51,621 nucleotides of DNA from Sporomusaceae bacterium UBA7701 (GTDB lineage Bacteria > Bacillota > Negativicutes > Sporomusales > UBA7701). A program made the translations under genes and the position numbers. The stretch is taken from positions 1-51,621 of the forward strand of contig DLGF01000004.1 in assembly GCA_002482545.1 (NCBI GenBank). The letters are read 5' to 3'. This document shows positions 32,954 to 43,808 of this stretch, piece by piece (position 1 is the stretch's first letter; each line of letters opens with the position of its first letter). The notes beneath the pieces were generated by a model, which saw nothing but the letters and a program-made list of their open reading frames with translations, ran no database searches and was not told where the DNA came from.

Positions 32954-34387
32954 CTACATGTGTTCGCGCAGCAGGCGGTTGACCAGTTCGGGATTCGCCC
33001 GCCCCTTGGTTTCCTTCATGACCTGGCCCACCAGGAAGCCGATGGCCCGCTCCTTGCCGGCCCGGTAGTCGGCCACCGACTGCGGATTGGCGGCGATGAC
33101 CCGCTCGACGATCGCGACCATCTCGCCGGCGTCCGAAATCTGGATGAGCCCCTGCTCCTGGACAATGGCGGCCGCGGTCTTGCCGCTCGTCCACATTTCT
33201 TCGAATACCGTCTTGGCGATCTTGCCGGAAATCGTCCCCTTATCCACCAGGGAAATGAGTTCGGCGAGGGCTTGCGCCGTCACCGGGCACTCCTCGACCG
33301 GCTGCCCCGAGGCGTTGAGGTGCTTGGCCACTTCGCCCATCAGCCAGTTGGCCGCCGCCTTGGCCTCGGCCCCGGCGGCCACCAGGCCGTCGAAGTAGTC
33401 GGCCATCGCCCGGCTGGCGGTAATGACCCCGGCGTCATAGCCCGAAAGGCCGTATTGCTCGACCAGTCTGCCCTGGCGGGCGTCCGGCAGTTCCGGCAGG
33501 TCGCGGCGGATGGCTTCGATCCACTGGGGATCGACGACGATCGGCACCAGGTCCGGCTCCGGGAAATAGCGGTAGTCATGGGCCTGTTCCTTGCTGCGGA
33601 GCGACACGGTAACTCCCCGGGAGTCGTCCCAGGAACGGGTTTCCTGGACGATCTTGCCGCCCTCGCCCAGCACCTGCTCCTGCCGCAGCGCCTCGTATTC
33701 GAGGCCCTTCTGCACCGCTTTGAAGGAGTTGAGGTTTTTCAGCTCGGCCTTGGTGCCGAACTTGCTTTCGCCCCGCGGCCGGAGCGAAATGTTGGCGTCG
33801 CAGCGCAGGCTGCCTTCCTCCATCTTGCAGTCGGACACATCGATATACTGCAGAATGGCTTTGAGTTTCTCCAGGTAGGCCTTGGCCTCTTCCGCCGAGC
33901 GGATGTCCGGCTCGGAGACGATTTCCAGCAGCGGCACGCCGGTGCGGTTATAATCCACCAACGCGTAATCCGATTTGGCAATCGTGCCGGCGTGAACCAG
34001 CTTGCCGGCGTCCTCCTCCATATGGACGCGGGTGATGCCGATCCGCCTGGCTTCTCCGTTCACCTCGATGTCGAGATGGCCGTCAACCGCGATGGGCAGA
34101 TCATACTGGGAAGTCTGGAAGTTTTTCGGCAAATCGGGATAATAGTAATTCTTGCGGTCGAATTTGCTGAAGGGCAATATCCGGCAATTCAGCGCCAGGC
34201 CGGTGCGCACCGCGAATTCCAGCACCTTGGCGTTGAGCACCGGCAAAACCCCCGGCAGTCCGAGGCAGACGGGGCAGACATTGGTATTTTGCTCGGCGCC
34301 GAAAGTCGTACTGCAGCCGCAGAAAATCTTGGACCGGGTTTTCAGCTCGGTGTGAACCTCAAGGCCGATGACGATTTCATAATCCAT
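32954..34387 (-). CDS. gatB: Asp-tRNA(Asn)/Glu-tRNA(Gln) amidotransferase subunit B
   Basis: 477 residues, normal GatB length. The N-terminus DYEIVIGLEVHTELKTRSKI and the zinc-site Cys in CGCSTTFG and CPVCLGLPG, then DYNRTGVPLLEIVSEPD, are diagnostic. The C-terminal YqeY-like domain (about 330-477) binds tRNA. GatB activates the Glu/Asp on misacylated tRNA for transamidation. It lies 3 bases after gatA. Confidence 0.96.
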   Translation of the reverse strand: MDYEIVIGLEVHTELKTRSKIFCGCSTTFGAEQNTNVCPVCLGLPGVLPVLNAKVLEFAVRTGLALNCRILPFSKFDRKNYYYPDLPKNFQTSQYDLPIAVDGHLDIEVNGEARRIGITRVHMEEDAGKLVHAGTIAKSDYALVDYNRTGVPLLEIVSEPDIRSAEEAKAYLEKLKAILQYIDVSDCKMEEGSLRCDANISLRPRGESKFGTKAELKNLNSFKAVQKGLEYEALRQEQVLGEGGKIVQETRSWDDSRGVTVSLRSKEQAHDYRYFPEPDLVPIVVDPQWIEAIRRDLPELPDARQGRLVEQYGLSGYDAGVITASRAMADYFDGLVAAGAEAKAAANWLMGEVAKHLNASGQPVEECPVTAQALAELISLVDKGTISGKIAKTVFEEMWTSGKTAAAIVQEQGLIQISDAGEMVAIVERVIAANPQSVADYRAGKERAIGFLVGQVMKETKGRANPELVNRLLREHM

Positions 34388-34390
34388 GGG

Positions 34391-35854
34391 TTACACCTCC
34401 CCTACCGGCGCCAGGCGCCGGTGATAGTCGTTGGCCTGCTCAAAGGCGTAGGCCGCCCGGAGCAGCGCCTCCTCGCCGAGCGGGCGGCCGATGATCTGAA
34501 GGCCGACCGGCAGTCCGCCGGAAAAACCGCAGGGCAGGGAGATTGCCGGCACACCCGCCAGGTTGATGGGCACGGTGCAGACGTCCTGCAGATACATGGC
34601 CAGGGGATCTTCCACCTTCTCGCCGATCTTGAAGGCCGTCGTCGGCGAGATGGGCGCGACCAGCACGTCGACCTGGTCAAACGCCTTGTCGAAATCCTGC
34701 CGGATCAGCGTCCGCACCTTGAGGGCCTTCAGGTAATAGGCGTCGTAGTAGCCGGAGCTCAGGGCGTAGGTTCCCAGCATGATCCTCCGCCGGGCCTCTT
34801 CGCCGAAGCCTTCCGTCCGGGTTCTTTTATACATGGCGACAATATCGTTGCCCTGGCCCCGGTGGCCGTAGCCCACCCCGTCGTAGCGGGCGAGGTTGGA
34901 GCTGGCTTCCGAAGTCGCGATCAGGTAATAGGCCGCAAGGGCGTACTCGGTATGCGGCATGGAAACCTCCCGGCATTCGGCCCCGAGGCTCCTGAGCTGC
35001 TCGATGGCGCCCTGAATGGCTTTTTCCACCGCCGGGTCCAGCCCGGCGACAAAATACTCTTTAGGGATGCCGATCTTCATTCCCTTCAGGTCGGGAACAA
35101 GCGCCTTCGTGTAATCCGGCACCGGCGCCTCGACCGAGGTCGAGTCCAGCGGGTCGTGCCCGGCGATCGCTCCCATCACCAGGGCGCAGTCTCTGACGTC
35201 CCGGGTCAGGGGGCCGATCTGGTCGAGGGACGACCCATAGGCCACCAGCCCGTAGCGGGAGACCCGGCCATAGGTGGGCTTGAGCCCCACGATGCCGCAG
35301 AAGGCCGCGGGCAGGCGAACCGAGCCGCCGGTATCCGAGCCCAGGCCCCACAGGGCCATGGCGGCCGAAACGGCGGCGCCCGAGCCGCCGCTCGAACCGC
35401 CGGGCACGGCGCTCAGGTCCCAGGGGTTCCGCGAGGTGAAGAACGCCGAATTCTCGGTGGAGGAGCCCATGGCGAACTCGTCCAGGTTGGTCTTGCCCAA
35501 AATGACGGCGTCCTGGCCGGCCAGGCGCGCCGCCACCGTCGCGTCGTAAGGCGGCACGAAGTTTTCCAGGATTCGCGATCCGCAGGTGGTTTTCGTCCCT
35601 TTAACGCAGATGTTATCCTTCAGCACGCCGGGCAGGCCGGCCAGGGGAGCAAGCCTTTCGCCGCGGGCGATTTTCTCGTCCACCCGCCGGGCTTGGGCGA
35701 GAGCCGCCTCCGGCGTCCGGGTGATGAACGCCTGTACTTTGTCTTCCACCGCGTCGATGCGCTTCAGGAACGACTGGGCGATTTCCGTCGCCGATACTTC
35801 CTTCTTCCGCAGCTTGTCCTGCAGTTCATGAGCTTTTAGCGTATGTAGCTCCAC
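34391..35854 (-). CDS. gatA: Asp-tRNA(Asn)/Glu-tRNA(Gln) amidotransferase subunit A
   Basis: 487 residues, an amidase-signature enzyme. The catalytic Lys lies in GVLKDNICVKGTKTTCGS, and the cis-Ser and nucleophile Ser in GGSSGGSGAAVSA. It releases ammonia from glutamine and channels it to GatB. It starts 12 bases after gatC and stops 3 bases before gatB. Confidence 0.96.
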   Translation of the reverse strand: MELHTLKAHELQDKLRKKEVSATEIAQSFLKRIDAVEDKVQAFITRTPEAALAQARRVDEKIARGERLAPLAGLPGVLKDNICVKGTKTTCGSRILENFVPPYDATVAARLAGQDAVILGKTNLDEFAMGSSTENSAFFTSRNPWDLSAVPGGSSGGSGAAVSAAMALWGLGSDTGGSVRLPAAFCGIVGLKPTYGRVSRYGLVAYGSSLDQIGPLTRDVRDCALVMGAIAGHDPLDSTSVEAPVPDYTKALVPDLKGMKIGIPKEYFVAGLDPAVEKAIQGAIEQLRSLGAECREVSMPHTEYALAAYYLIATSEASSNLARYDGVGYGHRGQGNDIVAMYKRTRTEGFGEEARRRIMLGTYALSSGYYDAYYLKALKVRTLIRQDFDKAFDQVDVLVAPISPTTAFKIGEKVEDPLAMYLQDVCTVPINLAGVPAISLPCGFSGGLPVGLQIIGRPLGEEALLRAAYAFEQANDYHRRLAPVGEV

Positions 35855-35866
35855 GCCGGTTCCCTC

Positions 35867-36157
35867 CTAACCTTCCAGTATCTTCGGCACTTTAAAGAAG
35901 CCGTCTTCCCGGGCGGGAGCGTTGGCCAGCGCTTCCTCCCGCGGCAGCGAGGCCCGGACTTCGTCAGGCCGCATGACATTCTTCAGGGGCAGCACGTGGG
36001 CCGTGGGCTCCACGCCCTCGGTATCGACCTTGTTCAGCATATCGATATAGCCGAAAATGGCGTTGAGCTGACCGGTGAATTTTTCGGCTTCGCCGCCCGC
36101 AATCTCCAGGCGGGACAGCAGCGCAACCTGCTCTACATCCTGACGGGTTATCTTCAA
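35867..36157 (-). CDS. gatC: Asp-tRNA(Asn)/Glu-tRNA(Gln) amidotransferase subunit C
   Basis: 96 residues, typical of GatC: VEQVALLSRLEIAGGEAEKF, then VEPTAHVLPLKNVMRPDEV, ending AREDGFFKVPKILEG. It stabilises GatA-GatB. Start is TTG 36157 with GGATGGTG upstream. It follows ligA by 51 bases and precedes gatA by 12. Confidence 0.94.
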   Translation of the reverse strand: MKITRQDVEQVALLSRLEIAGGEAEKFTGQLNAIFGYIDMLNKVDTEGVEPTAHVLPLKNVMRPDEVRASLPREEALANAPAREDGFFKVPKILEG

Positions 36158-36208
36158 TTACAGTCACCATCCAATCGCGATCATGAAGTTTTAGCCACTT
36201 GATCCATA

Positions 36209-38248
36209 TTATACCACGCCGCCGGCCTTTACCAAAGCGGCGAATTCGGCTTCTTCGAGCACCGGCACACCCAGTTCGCGGGCCTTGTCGAGCTTGCTGC
36301 CCGCCTCCGCGCCGGCGACTACATAATGCGTCTTTTTGCTGACCGAGCCGGTGACCTTTCCGCCCAGGCGCTCGATCAGCTCGGTCGCCTCGTTCCGGGT
36401 CAGGCCGCTTAAGGTTCCGGTCAGCACAAAGGTCTTGCCGGCCAGAGGCGCCGGGCCTTCCGCCGTCTTTTCCTCGGTAAGCTTGACGCCGGCCCGCCGA
36501 AGTTTTTCGATCAGTTCCAGGTTTTCGCCCATGGTGAAATACGCGACGACGCTCTCGGCGATTTTCGGGCCGATCTCCTCCAGTTCCGTCAATGCCTCGA
36601 AGCTGGCCTCCCTGATCTGGTCGATGTCGCCGTAGTGCCTGGCCAGCGTTCCGGCGGCCTTTACCCCGACGAAGCGGATGCCCAGGGCAAAGAGGAGCCT
36701 GGCCAGCCCCGCCTCCTTGCTGTTTTGGATGGCCGCCAGCAGATTTTGCGCCGATTTCTCGCCCATCCGCTCCATGGGCAGGAGCTCTTCCTTGCCGAGC
36801 GTGTAAAGATCGGCGGCATCCGTCACCAGGCCGGAGTCGAGGAGCGCGGTGATGACGGCGGGACCCAGTCCCTCGATATTCATCGCATCCCGGGAAACGA
36901 AGTGGATGAGGCCCTCCCGGGTTTGGGCGGGACAGCGCGGATTGACGCATTTATAGGCCGCTTCGCCGCTCTGCCGGACAATGGGCTCCCCGCACTCGGG
37001 GCAAAGCTCCGGCATGGCAAACTCCCGCTCCCGGCCGGTCCGCCGCTCCGCCAGCACCGACACGACTTCGGGGATAATCTCGCCCGCTTTGTGGATGGTG
37101 ACCGCATCGCCGATCCGGATATCCTTGTCCCGGATATAGTCGGCATTATGAAGCGTCGCCCGGCTGACCGTCGAGCCGGCAATCCGCACGGGGCGCAGGA
37201 TGGCGGTCGGAGTCAGCACCCCGGTCCGCCCCACCCGGAGAAAGATATCCTCCACCACGGTCACCGCCTGCTCGGCCGGGAATTTGTAGGCGATCGCCCA
37301 GCGCGGGTCCTTGGCGGTCGCTCCCAGCGCGGCCTGTCCGGCCAGGCTGTTGAGCTTGATGACCAAACCGTCGATCTCATAAGGCAGGTCCAGCCGTTTC
37401 TCCGCCCAGCTCTCGCAGTAGTCCGCCGCCGTCTCGATGTCCTGGAAAACCCGGAAGTTCGGATTGACCTTGAATCCCAGCCGGGTGAGATATTCCAGCG
37501 TCTGGGCGTGGCTGGCGAGCTCCGCGCCCGCCCGCGCCCCCAGGCCGTAAATGAATACCGAGAGAGCCCGCTCCGCCGTTACCCGGGGATCAAGCTGCCG
37601 CAGGGACCCGGCCGCGGCGTTGCGGGGGTTGGCGAACAGCGGCTCGCCGGCCGCCTCGCGTTTCTGGTTGAGCCGGTCCAGTTCCCGCCGGGGCAGATAG
37701 ACCTCGCCCCTCACTTCGAGAAGCTGCGGCACCCCCTCATCCGCCCGGGCCAGGGCGAGGGGCACGGCCCGGATGGTCCGCACATTGGCCGTGACGTCCT
37801 CGCCGAAGGTCCCGTCGCCCCGGGTGGCGGCCCGGGCGAGGGAGCCGTTCTCATAAATCAGATTGATGGCCAGGCCGTCGACCTTGAGTTCGACGACATA
37901 TTCCGCCGGCTCCCCGTTCAGCCCGCTCCGCACTCTGGCGTCAAAGGCCCGCAGCTCGTCCCGCGAAAAAGCGTTCCCCAGGCTGAGCATCGGGGTCGGA
38001 TGGGCCAGCCGGCCGAACCCCTCCGCCGGAGCGCCGCCGACCCTCCGGGTCGGCGAATCGGCGGTCGCCAGCTCGGGATAGGCGGCCTCGATGGCCATCA
38101 GCCGCCGGAGCAGCCGGTCGAACTCGGCATCGGAAATTTCCGGCGCGTCCAGCACATAATACCGGTGATTATGGTAATGAATTTCTGTTCTTAGCTCGGC
38201 GGCGGCGCGGGCGGCTTCCTCCCGGTCCTTGGGCACCGTTTCCGGCAT
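36209..38248 (-). CDS. ligA: NAD-dependent DNA ligase
   Basis: About 679 residues. N-terminal Ia domain (HNHRYYVLD), adenylation Lys in VELKVDGLAINL, zinc finger with four Cys (CPECGEP and CVNPRCPAQ), helix-hairpin-helix repeats and a C-terminal BRCT domain (ending about LGVPVLEEAEF). It seals nicks in replication and repair using NAD. ATG 38248 has GGGAG 8 bases before; GTG 38257 abuts that site and is less likely. It follows the helicase gene by 23 bases. Confidence 0.96.
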   Translation of the reverse strand: MPETVPKDREEAARAAAELRTEIHYHNHRYYVLDAPEISDAEFDRLLRRLMAIEAAYPELATADSPTRRVGGAPAEGFGRLAHPTPMLSLGNAFSRDELRAFDARVRSGLNGEPAEYVVELKVDGLAINLIYENGSLARAATRGDGTFGEDVTANVRTIRAVPLALARADEGVPQLLEVRGEVYLPRRELDRLNQKREAAGEPLFANPRNAAAGSLRQLDPRVTAERALSVFIYGLGARAGAELASHAQTLEYLTRLGFKVNPNFRVFQDIETAADYCESWAEKRLDLPYEIDGLVIKLNSLAGQAALGATAKDPRWAIAYKFPAEQAVTVVEDIFLRVGRTGVLTPTAILRPVRIAGSTVSRATLHNADYIRDKDIRIGDAVTIHKAGEIIPEVVSVLAERRTGREREFAMPELCPECGEPIVRQSGEAAYKCVNPRCPAQTREGLIHFVSRDAMNIEGLGPAVITALLDSGLVTDAADLYTLGKEELLPMERMGEKSAQNLLAAIQNSKEAGLARLLFALGIRFVGVKAAGTLARHYGDIDQIREASFEALTELEEIGPKIAESVVAYFTMGENLELIEKLRRAGVKLTEEKTAEGPAPLAGKTFVLTGTLSGLTRNEATELIERLGGKVTGSVSKKTHYVVAGAEAGSKLDKARELGVPVLEEAEFAALVKAGGVV

Positions 38249-38271
38249 ATCGATCACTCCCGAACGTATTC

Positions 38272-40470
<2,199 letters not shown>

Positions 40471-40555
40471 CGTTTCCTCCATAAATGCTGGTTAAACATA
40501 CATATTTTCTCCAAAAGGACGGCATTTCCTGTCAACGGTAAAAAATAAGAAGCAA

Positions 40556-40583
40556 AAGGAGCCTGCCGGCAAGCAGACTCCTT
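40556..40583 (-). terminator. Terminator of the yedE-tusA-DUF3343 operon
   Basis: AAGGAG...CTCCTT stem extended by pairing to CTGC/GCAG. On the minus strand TTTGCTTCTTATTTTT follows. Confidence 0.7.
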
Positions 40584-40589
40584 CAAGCG

Positions 40590-40826
40590 TCAGCGGGTGA
40601 TCTTCACCCCTTCTTTGACCATCTGAACCCCATTTTCCCTCAGCACCGCCACCGCCCGGGCGACCTCCTCCCCTTCAAGGCGGGCGGCCAGTCCCTCGCA
40701 AGAGCCGGTCAGCTCCCGGGGGACGGCGATAAGCTTCGCCGGAATGCGGCTGGCGGCCAGAAGCTTTTCGCCCCGCAAAGCGTGGAAAATCGAGGGAAAG
40801 GTTATTACCCAGAATTCCTCCCGCAT
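40590..40826 (-). CDS. DUF3343 protein, putative Se/S carrier
   Basis: 78 residues, DUF3343 family, which co-occurs with selenium-utilisation genes and is described as a putative Se/S carrier. It has an N-terminal WVITFPSIFHALRGEKLL helix and one Cys in PRELTGSCEGLAARL, where the family usually has a Cys in a similar loop. It follows the TusA-like gene by 1 base, so it belongs to the yedE unit. The biochemical role is not proven. Confidence 0.8.
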   Translation of the reverse strand: MREEFWVITFPSIFHALRGEKLLAASRIPAKLIAVPRELTGSCEGLAARLEGEEVARAVAVLRENGVQMVKEGVKITR

Positions 40827-40827
40827 C

Positions 40828-41034
40828 TTATTTGCGGATCACAAGGGTGTATTCTCCGCTCTCCTCCTTGCATTCGGCCGAGTAGCCCTGGGCTTTCGCG
40901 AATTTGAGAATATTCTCCTTGGGAGCCGGCTCATCGACGATCACCGTTACACAAGCCTCCGCCGCCAGGGCATCCCTGGTCCGGATGAGCGGTATCGGGC
41001 AGCTCAGCCCTCTGAGATCAAGCGTCTTTTCCAT
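40828..41034 (-). CDS. TusA/SirA-like sulfur (selenium) carrier
   Basis: 68 residues, TusA/SirA family. MEKTLDLRGLSCPIPLIRT carries the CPxP motif whose Cys12 holds persulfide (or selenium) in characterised members. It starts 1 base after yedE. In Se-using bacteria the same trio, YedE plus TusA-like plus DUF3343, marks a selenium trafficking locus; a sulfur role cannot be excluded. Confidence 0.88.
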   Translation of the reverse strand: MEKTLDLRGLSCPIPLIRTRDALAAEACVTVIVDEPAPKENILKFAKAQGYSAECKEESGEYTLVIRK

Positions 41035-41035
41035 G

Positions 41036-42109
41036 TTAACCTCCCACAGTCACCGCAGTTGTTTTTTCCCGGAAACTCCAGCCGATCGCTCCGGCCACCA
41101 CGAGGCCGGCCAGAACCGCGACCTGGCCGTTGACCGCCACGCCGGCGGCGCTGCCGGCGGCGTTGAAGCCATGGGAAATGCCGGCCCCGGCCAGCATGCC
41201 CAGCACGCAGAACATAGCGTCGGTATTGCCCTCGCCGGACATGATGAGCTGACGGAGCGGGCAACCGCCGGCCAGAACCGCGGCCAGCCCGGTCAGGAAC
41301 AGCCCGAGGAAATTCCAGAGATGCATGGTATGGGCCAGCGGCTGTCCGACAAAGCCCAGCTTGAAAGTGCCGAAGGCCAGATTGCCGGCCAGGGCGGCGA
41401 GGAACAGCACCCCGTAAATTTTGAGCAGATAGGTGTCACGGACCAGGATAAAATCCCGGATGCCGCCGCTCAGGCACATGCGGGTCCGCCAGGCGAAGGC
41501 TCCGGCCACCAGGCCAGCCACCAGGCTGGCGATAAGCGGCGCGTGCTGCGAGCCCGGTCCCTGGACGCTGAACCGCAGGAACGCGGCGTGGGTGCCCACG
41601 CCCACCAGCAGGATGAAGGCAACGGCCGCCGCCAGATACCCGGCCGAATTGCCGGCCCCGGCGTGGACACGGGCCCGTCCCAGATTATAGCCCCGTTTCA
41701 GGAAAGCGATACCGGCGACAATACCGGCGGCAAAGCCGACCAAACCGGTAATCCCGTTCAAGTCCCCGCCGGCCAGCCTAAGAATGCCCCTTAGCGGGCA
41801 TCCTAAAAACACCAGCGCCCCGATAACCATAAGCGCCCCCAAAACAAACCGGATCAATGGATTCGATCCTCCGCGGGGCCGAAACTCTCCGCTCGTCTTA
41901 GCCAAAGCGAACGAGCCGAGAACAAATCCCAAGATTTCCGGACGGACGTACTGCAACGTCGCGACGCTGTGGATACCCAGCGCACCGGCGATATCCCGCA
42001 GATGGCAGGCGGCGCAAAAGCCGTAGTTCCCGGGATTGCCCATCTGCACCAGCAGCACTGCGCCAAGGCCAAAAACCACCCCGGTCCCGATAATAAGTCC
42101 CCAATACAT
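41036..42109 (-). CDS. YedE/YeeE-family membrane transporter (selenium metabolism type)
   Basis: About 357 residues from ATG 42109 (GGAGGAGG upstream; the frame opens 19 codons earlier without support). About ten membrane segments in two homologous halves. The characteristic Cys motifs are GFCAACHLRDIAGALG near the N-terminus and LGCPLRGIL and GGCPLRQLIMSGEGNTDA in the second half. The GCPLR and CAACHLRDIAG motifs resemble the YedE/FdhT group linked to selenium rather than the thiosulfate YeeE group. The LysR-type gene is divergent. Confidence 0.85.
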   Translation of the reverse strand: MYWGLIIGTGVVFGLGAVLLVQMGNPGNYGFCAACHLRDIAGALGIHSVATLQYVRPEILGFVLGSFALAKTSGEFRPRGGSNPLIRFVLGALMVIGALVFLGCPLRGILRLAGGDLNGITGLVGFAAGIVAGIAFLKRGYNLGRARVHAGAGNSAGYLAAAVAFILLVGVGTHAAFLRFSVQGPGSQHAPLIASLVAGLVAGAFAWRTRMCLSGGIRDFILVRDTYLLKIYGVLFLAALAGNLAFGTFKLGFVGQPLAHTMHLWNFLGLFLTGLAAVLAGGCPLRQLIMSGEGNTDAMFCVLGMLAGAGISHGFNAAGSAAGVAVNGQVAVLAGLVVAGAIGWSFREKTTAVTVGG

Positions 42110-42263
42110 AAAAAAACCTCCTCCAGTAAACATGTGCTTATATAAGTTTAATGAATCAAACAACAAAATTTATTCTATATCAAAGTAAAACATTCCTTCC
42201 CGGAAACAGGACTCACAGGAAATTTATCGTTGGCAGCGAAACAATAGCATTGAGGTGATAATC

Positions 42264-43163
42264 ATGTCCCACTGGCAGTCGCTTTCCGTGTTTATCAGCG
42301 TCGCCGAGGAAGGAAGCTTCTCCGGAGCGGCCAAGCGTCTGGAACTGACCCAGCCCACCATCAGCTTTCATATCGACAGCCTGGAAAGAAAGTTCGGCTG
42401 CCCGCTCTTTCAACGGACGGCCAAGGGTGCGACCCTCACCGTATACGGGGAAACCCTCTATCAGAACACCCGGATCATCAACTCCCTGCTGGACGAGACT
42501 GAAAAGCAAATCAAGGCCATGCTGGAAGGGGCGGCAGGCAAGATTACCTTTGGCGCGAGCACCATTCCCGCCGAATATATCCTTCCGCCGATCATGGCCG
42601 ATTTCTTGCGGACCTACCCCGACGTGCGGCTTACCCTCCGCACCGGCGACAGCCAGTCCATCCTGGCGGCCTTCAAGGCCGGGGATTTTCCCCTGGCGGT
42701 GATCGGTGCCCATCCCGGCGAAGAGTATGCCCCCACTCCGTTATGGCAGGACGAACTCGTCCTGGTCGCCCACCCCGGCTTCGCCGCCCGTTTGAGCGCC
42801 AAACCCACGCTGGACGAGCTGCTCGCCCTGCCCCTGGTTACCCGCAGCCTGACCTCGGGATCGACGCGTACGGTGATGAGCGCGCTGTCCGGTCACGGCA
42901 TCAAGTCCGACGACCTCAGACTCGTTCTCCAGGTTGGCGGCAACGAAGCTCTCAAAGTGGCAATCATGAGCCAGGCGGGCATTGGGTTTATCTCCAAATG
43001 GGCAGTCAAGCCCGAACTGGCGTCCGGCCAACTGGTCCGGTTTGAAACTCCCGGGCTCAGCGTGACCCGTCAGTTTTACGCCATAAGCCGCCAGCCGCTG
43101 ATTCCCACCTGCGTGAAGATGTTCTGGGATTATATCGTCGACAGCGCGGCAAAGCAGGACTAG
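42264..43163 (+). CDS. LysR-family transcriptional regulator
   Basis: 299 residues, the family length. The N-terminal helix-turn-helix spans about 1-60 (SFSGAAKRLELTQPTISFHI); the C-terminal effector domain has TFGASTIPAEYILPPIMADF, resembling CysB/CysL-type co-inducer domains. Start is ATG 42264, with GAGGTG upstream. It is divergent from yedE across an AT-rich gap of about 155 bases, so it likely controls yedE-tusA-DUF3343 in response to a sulfur or selenium metabolite. That link is from position only. Confidence 0.88.
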   Translation: MSHWQSLSVFISVAEEGSFSGAAKRLELTQPTISFHIDSLERKFGCPLFQRTAKGATLTVYGETLYQNTRIINSLLDETEKQIKAMLEGAAGKITFGASTIPAEYILPPIMADFLRTYPDVRLTLRTGDSQSILAAFKAGDFPLAVIGAHPGEEYAPTPLWQDELVLVAHPGFAARLSAKPTLDELLALPLVTRSLTSGSTRTVMSALSGHGIKSDDLRLVLQVGGNEALKVAIMSQAGIGFISKWAVKPELASGQLVRFETPGLSVTRQFYAISRQPLIPTCVKMFWDYIVDSAAKQD

Positions 43164-43285
43164 CCGGGTTCAGGCTACGGTCGTTTTGCCGCCTCTTTTG
43201 CGGGAAGCGACATGGTTCCTCCTCGCGCAGCAAGCATATCTTTTCCTACCCTAGCAGCAAAATTACAACCGGGGAGGGCTGACGA

Positions 43286-43663
43286 GTGTCCATCATAAAC
43301 TGCGGCTATTGCAAGGCGCTATGTCTTGACAATCCCCATAAGCTCTGCCCAAGCTGCCTCAAAAAAGCCCTGGACGCGGAAGAGACCGTCGCCGGTTATT
43401 TGCGGGACCATGAGAACGCCACTCTGGATGAGGTTCACGCCGCAACCAGGGTGGACAAGGACATCATCTTGAAAATGATCCGCGAAGGCCGCATCATCGA
43501 AGGCAAGCTCTCTTACGCCTGTGAAAGCTGCGGCGCCCCCATCACTTCCGGCCGCCTGTGCAGGTTCTGCCTGGAGGATGTCCTGGAAACCGCCAAGCCT
43601 CCGGAAAAAGAGAATCCTGAAGAAAAAAAGACTCGCGAGCATTTTTATACAAAAGATTGGTAG
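43286..43663 (+). CDS. YvyF-like flagellar-operon protein
   Basis: 125 residues. Two zinc-type Cys pairs (CGYCKALC and CPSCLKKA; CESCGAP and CRFCLEDV) flank a helical core (LRDHENATLDEVHAATRVDK). This matches YvyF-type proteins from flagellar operons of Bacillota, whose role is thought to be regulatory. Start is GTG 43286, with GGGGAGGG upstream. No flagellar genes are seen nearby, so this copy is detached from its usual neighbours. Confidence 0.75.
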   Translation: MSIINCGYCKALCLDNPHKLCPSCLKKALDAEETVAGYLRDHENATLDEVHAATRVDKDIILKMIREGRIIEGKLSYACESCGAPITSGRLCRFCLEDVLETAKPPEKENPEEKKTREHFYTKDW

Positions 43664-43808
43664 CTGAAGGGAGCCGGCATAAATCTGCCGGCTCCCTTTC
43701 CATTATTGCAATCGAAAAAGATTATTAGAATTGTATAGAACAAACGTTTGCCAAACTGGTGTTCGGGGCATTATAATAGTATCAGCAACACGCAAGGTGG
43801 TGAACTCC

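Noticed and set aside
32915..35839. Plus-strand open frame of 974 codons opposite gatA and gatB
   Set aside because: It is a shadow of GC-rich codon use in gatA and gatB; the minus-strand products have all expected motifs and the plus product has none.
36635..38194. Plus-strand open frame of 519 codons opposite ligA
   Set aside because: Shadow of ligA on the other strand; composition is Gly/Arg/Pro-rich with no motif.
40590..42109. Possible in-frame TGA selenocysteine codon in the yedE cluster
   Set aside because: No gene here shows an interrupted frame with a conserved Cys position and no SECIS-like stem was apparent.
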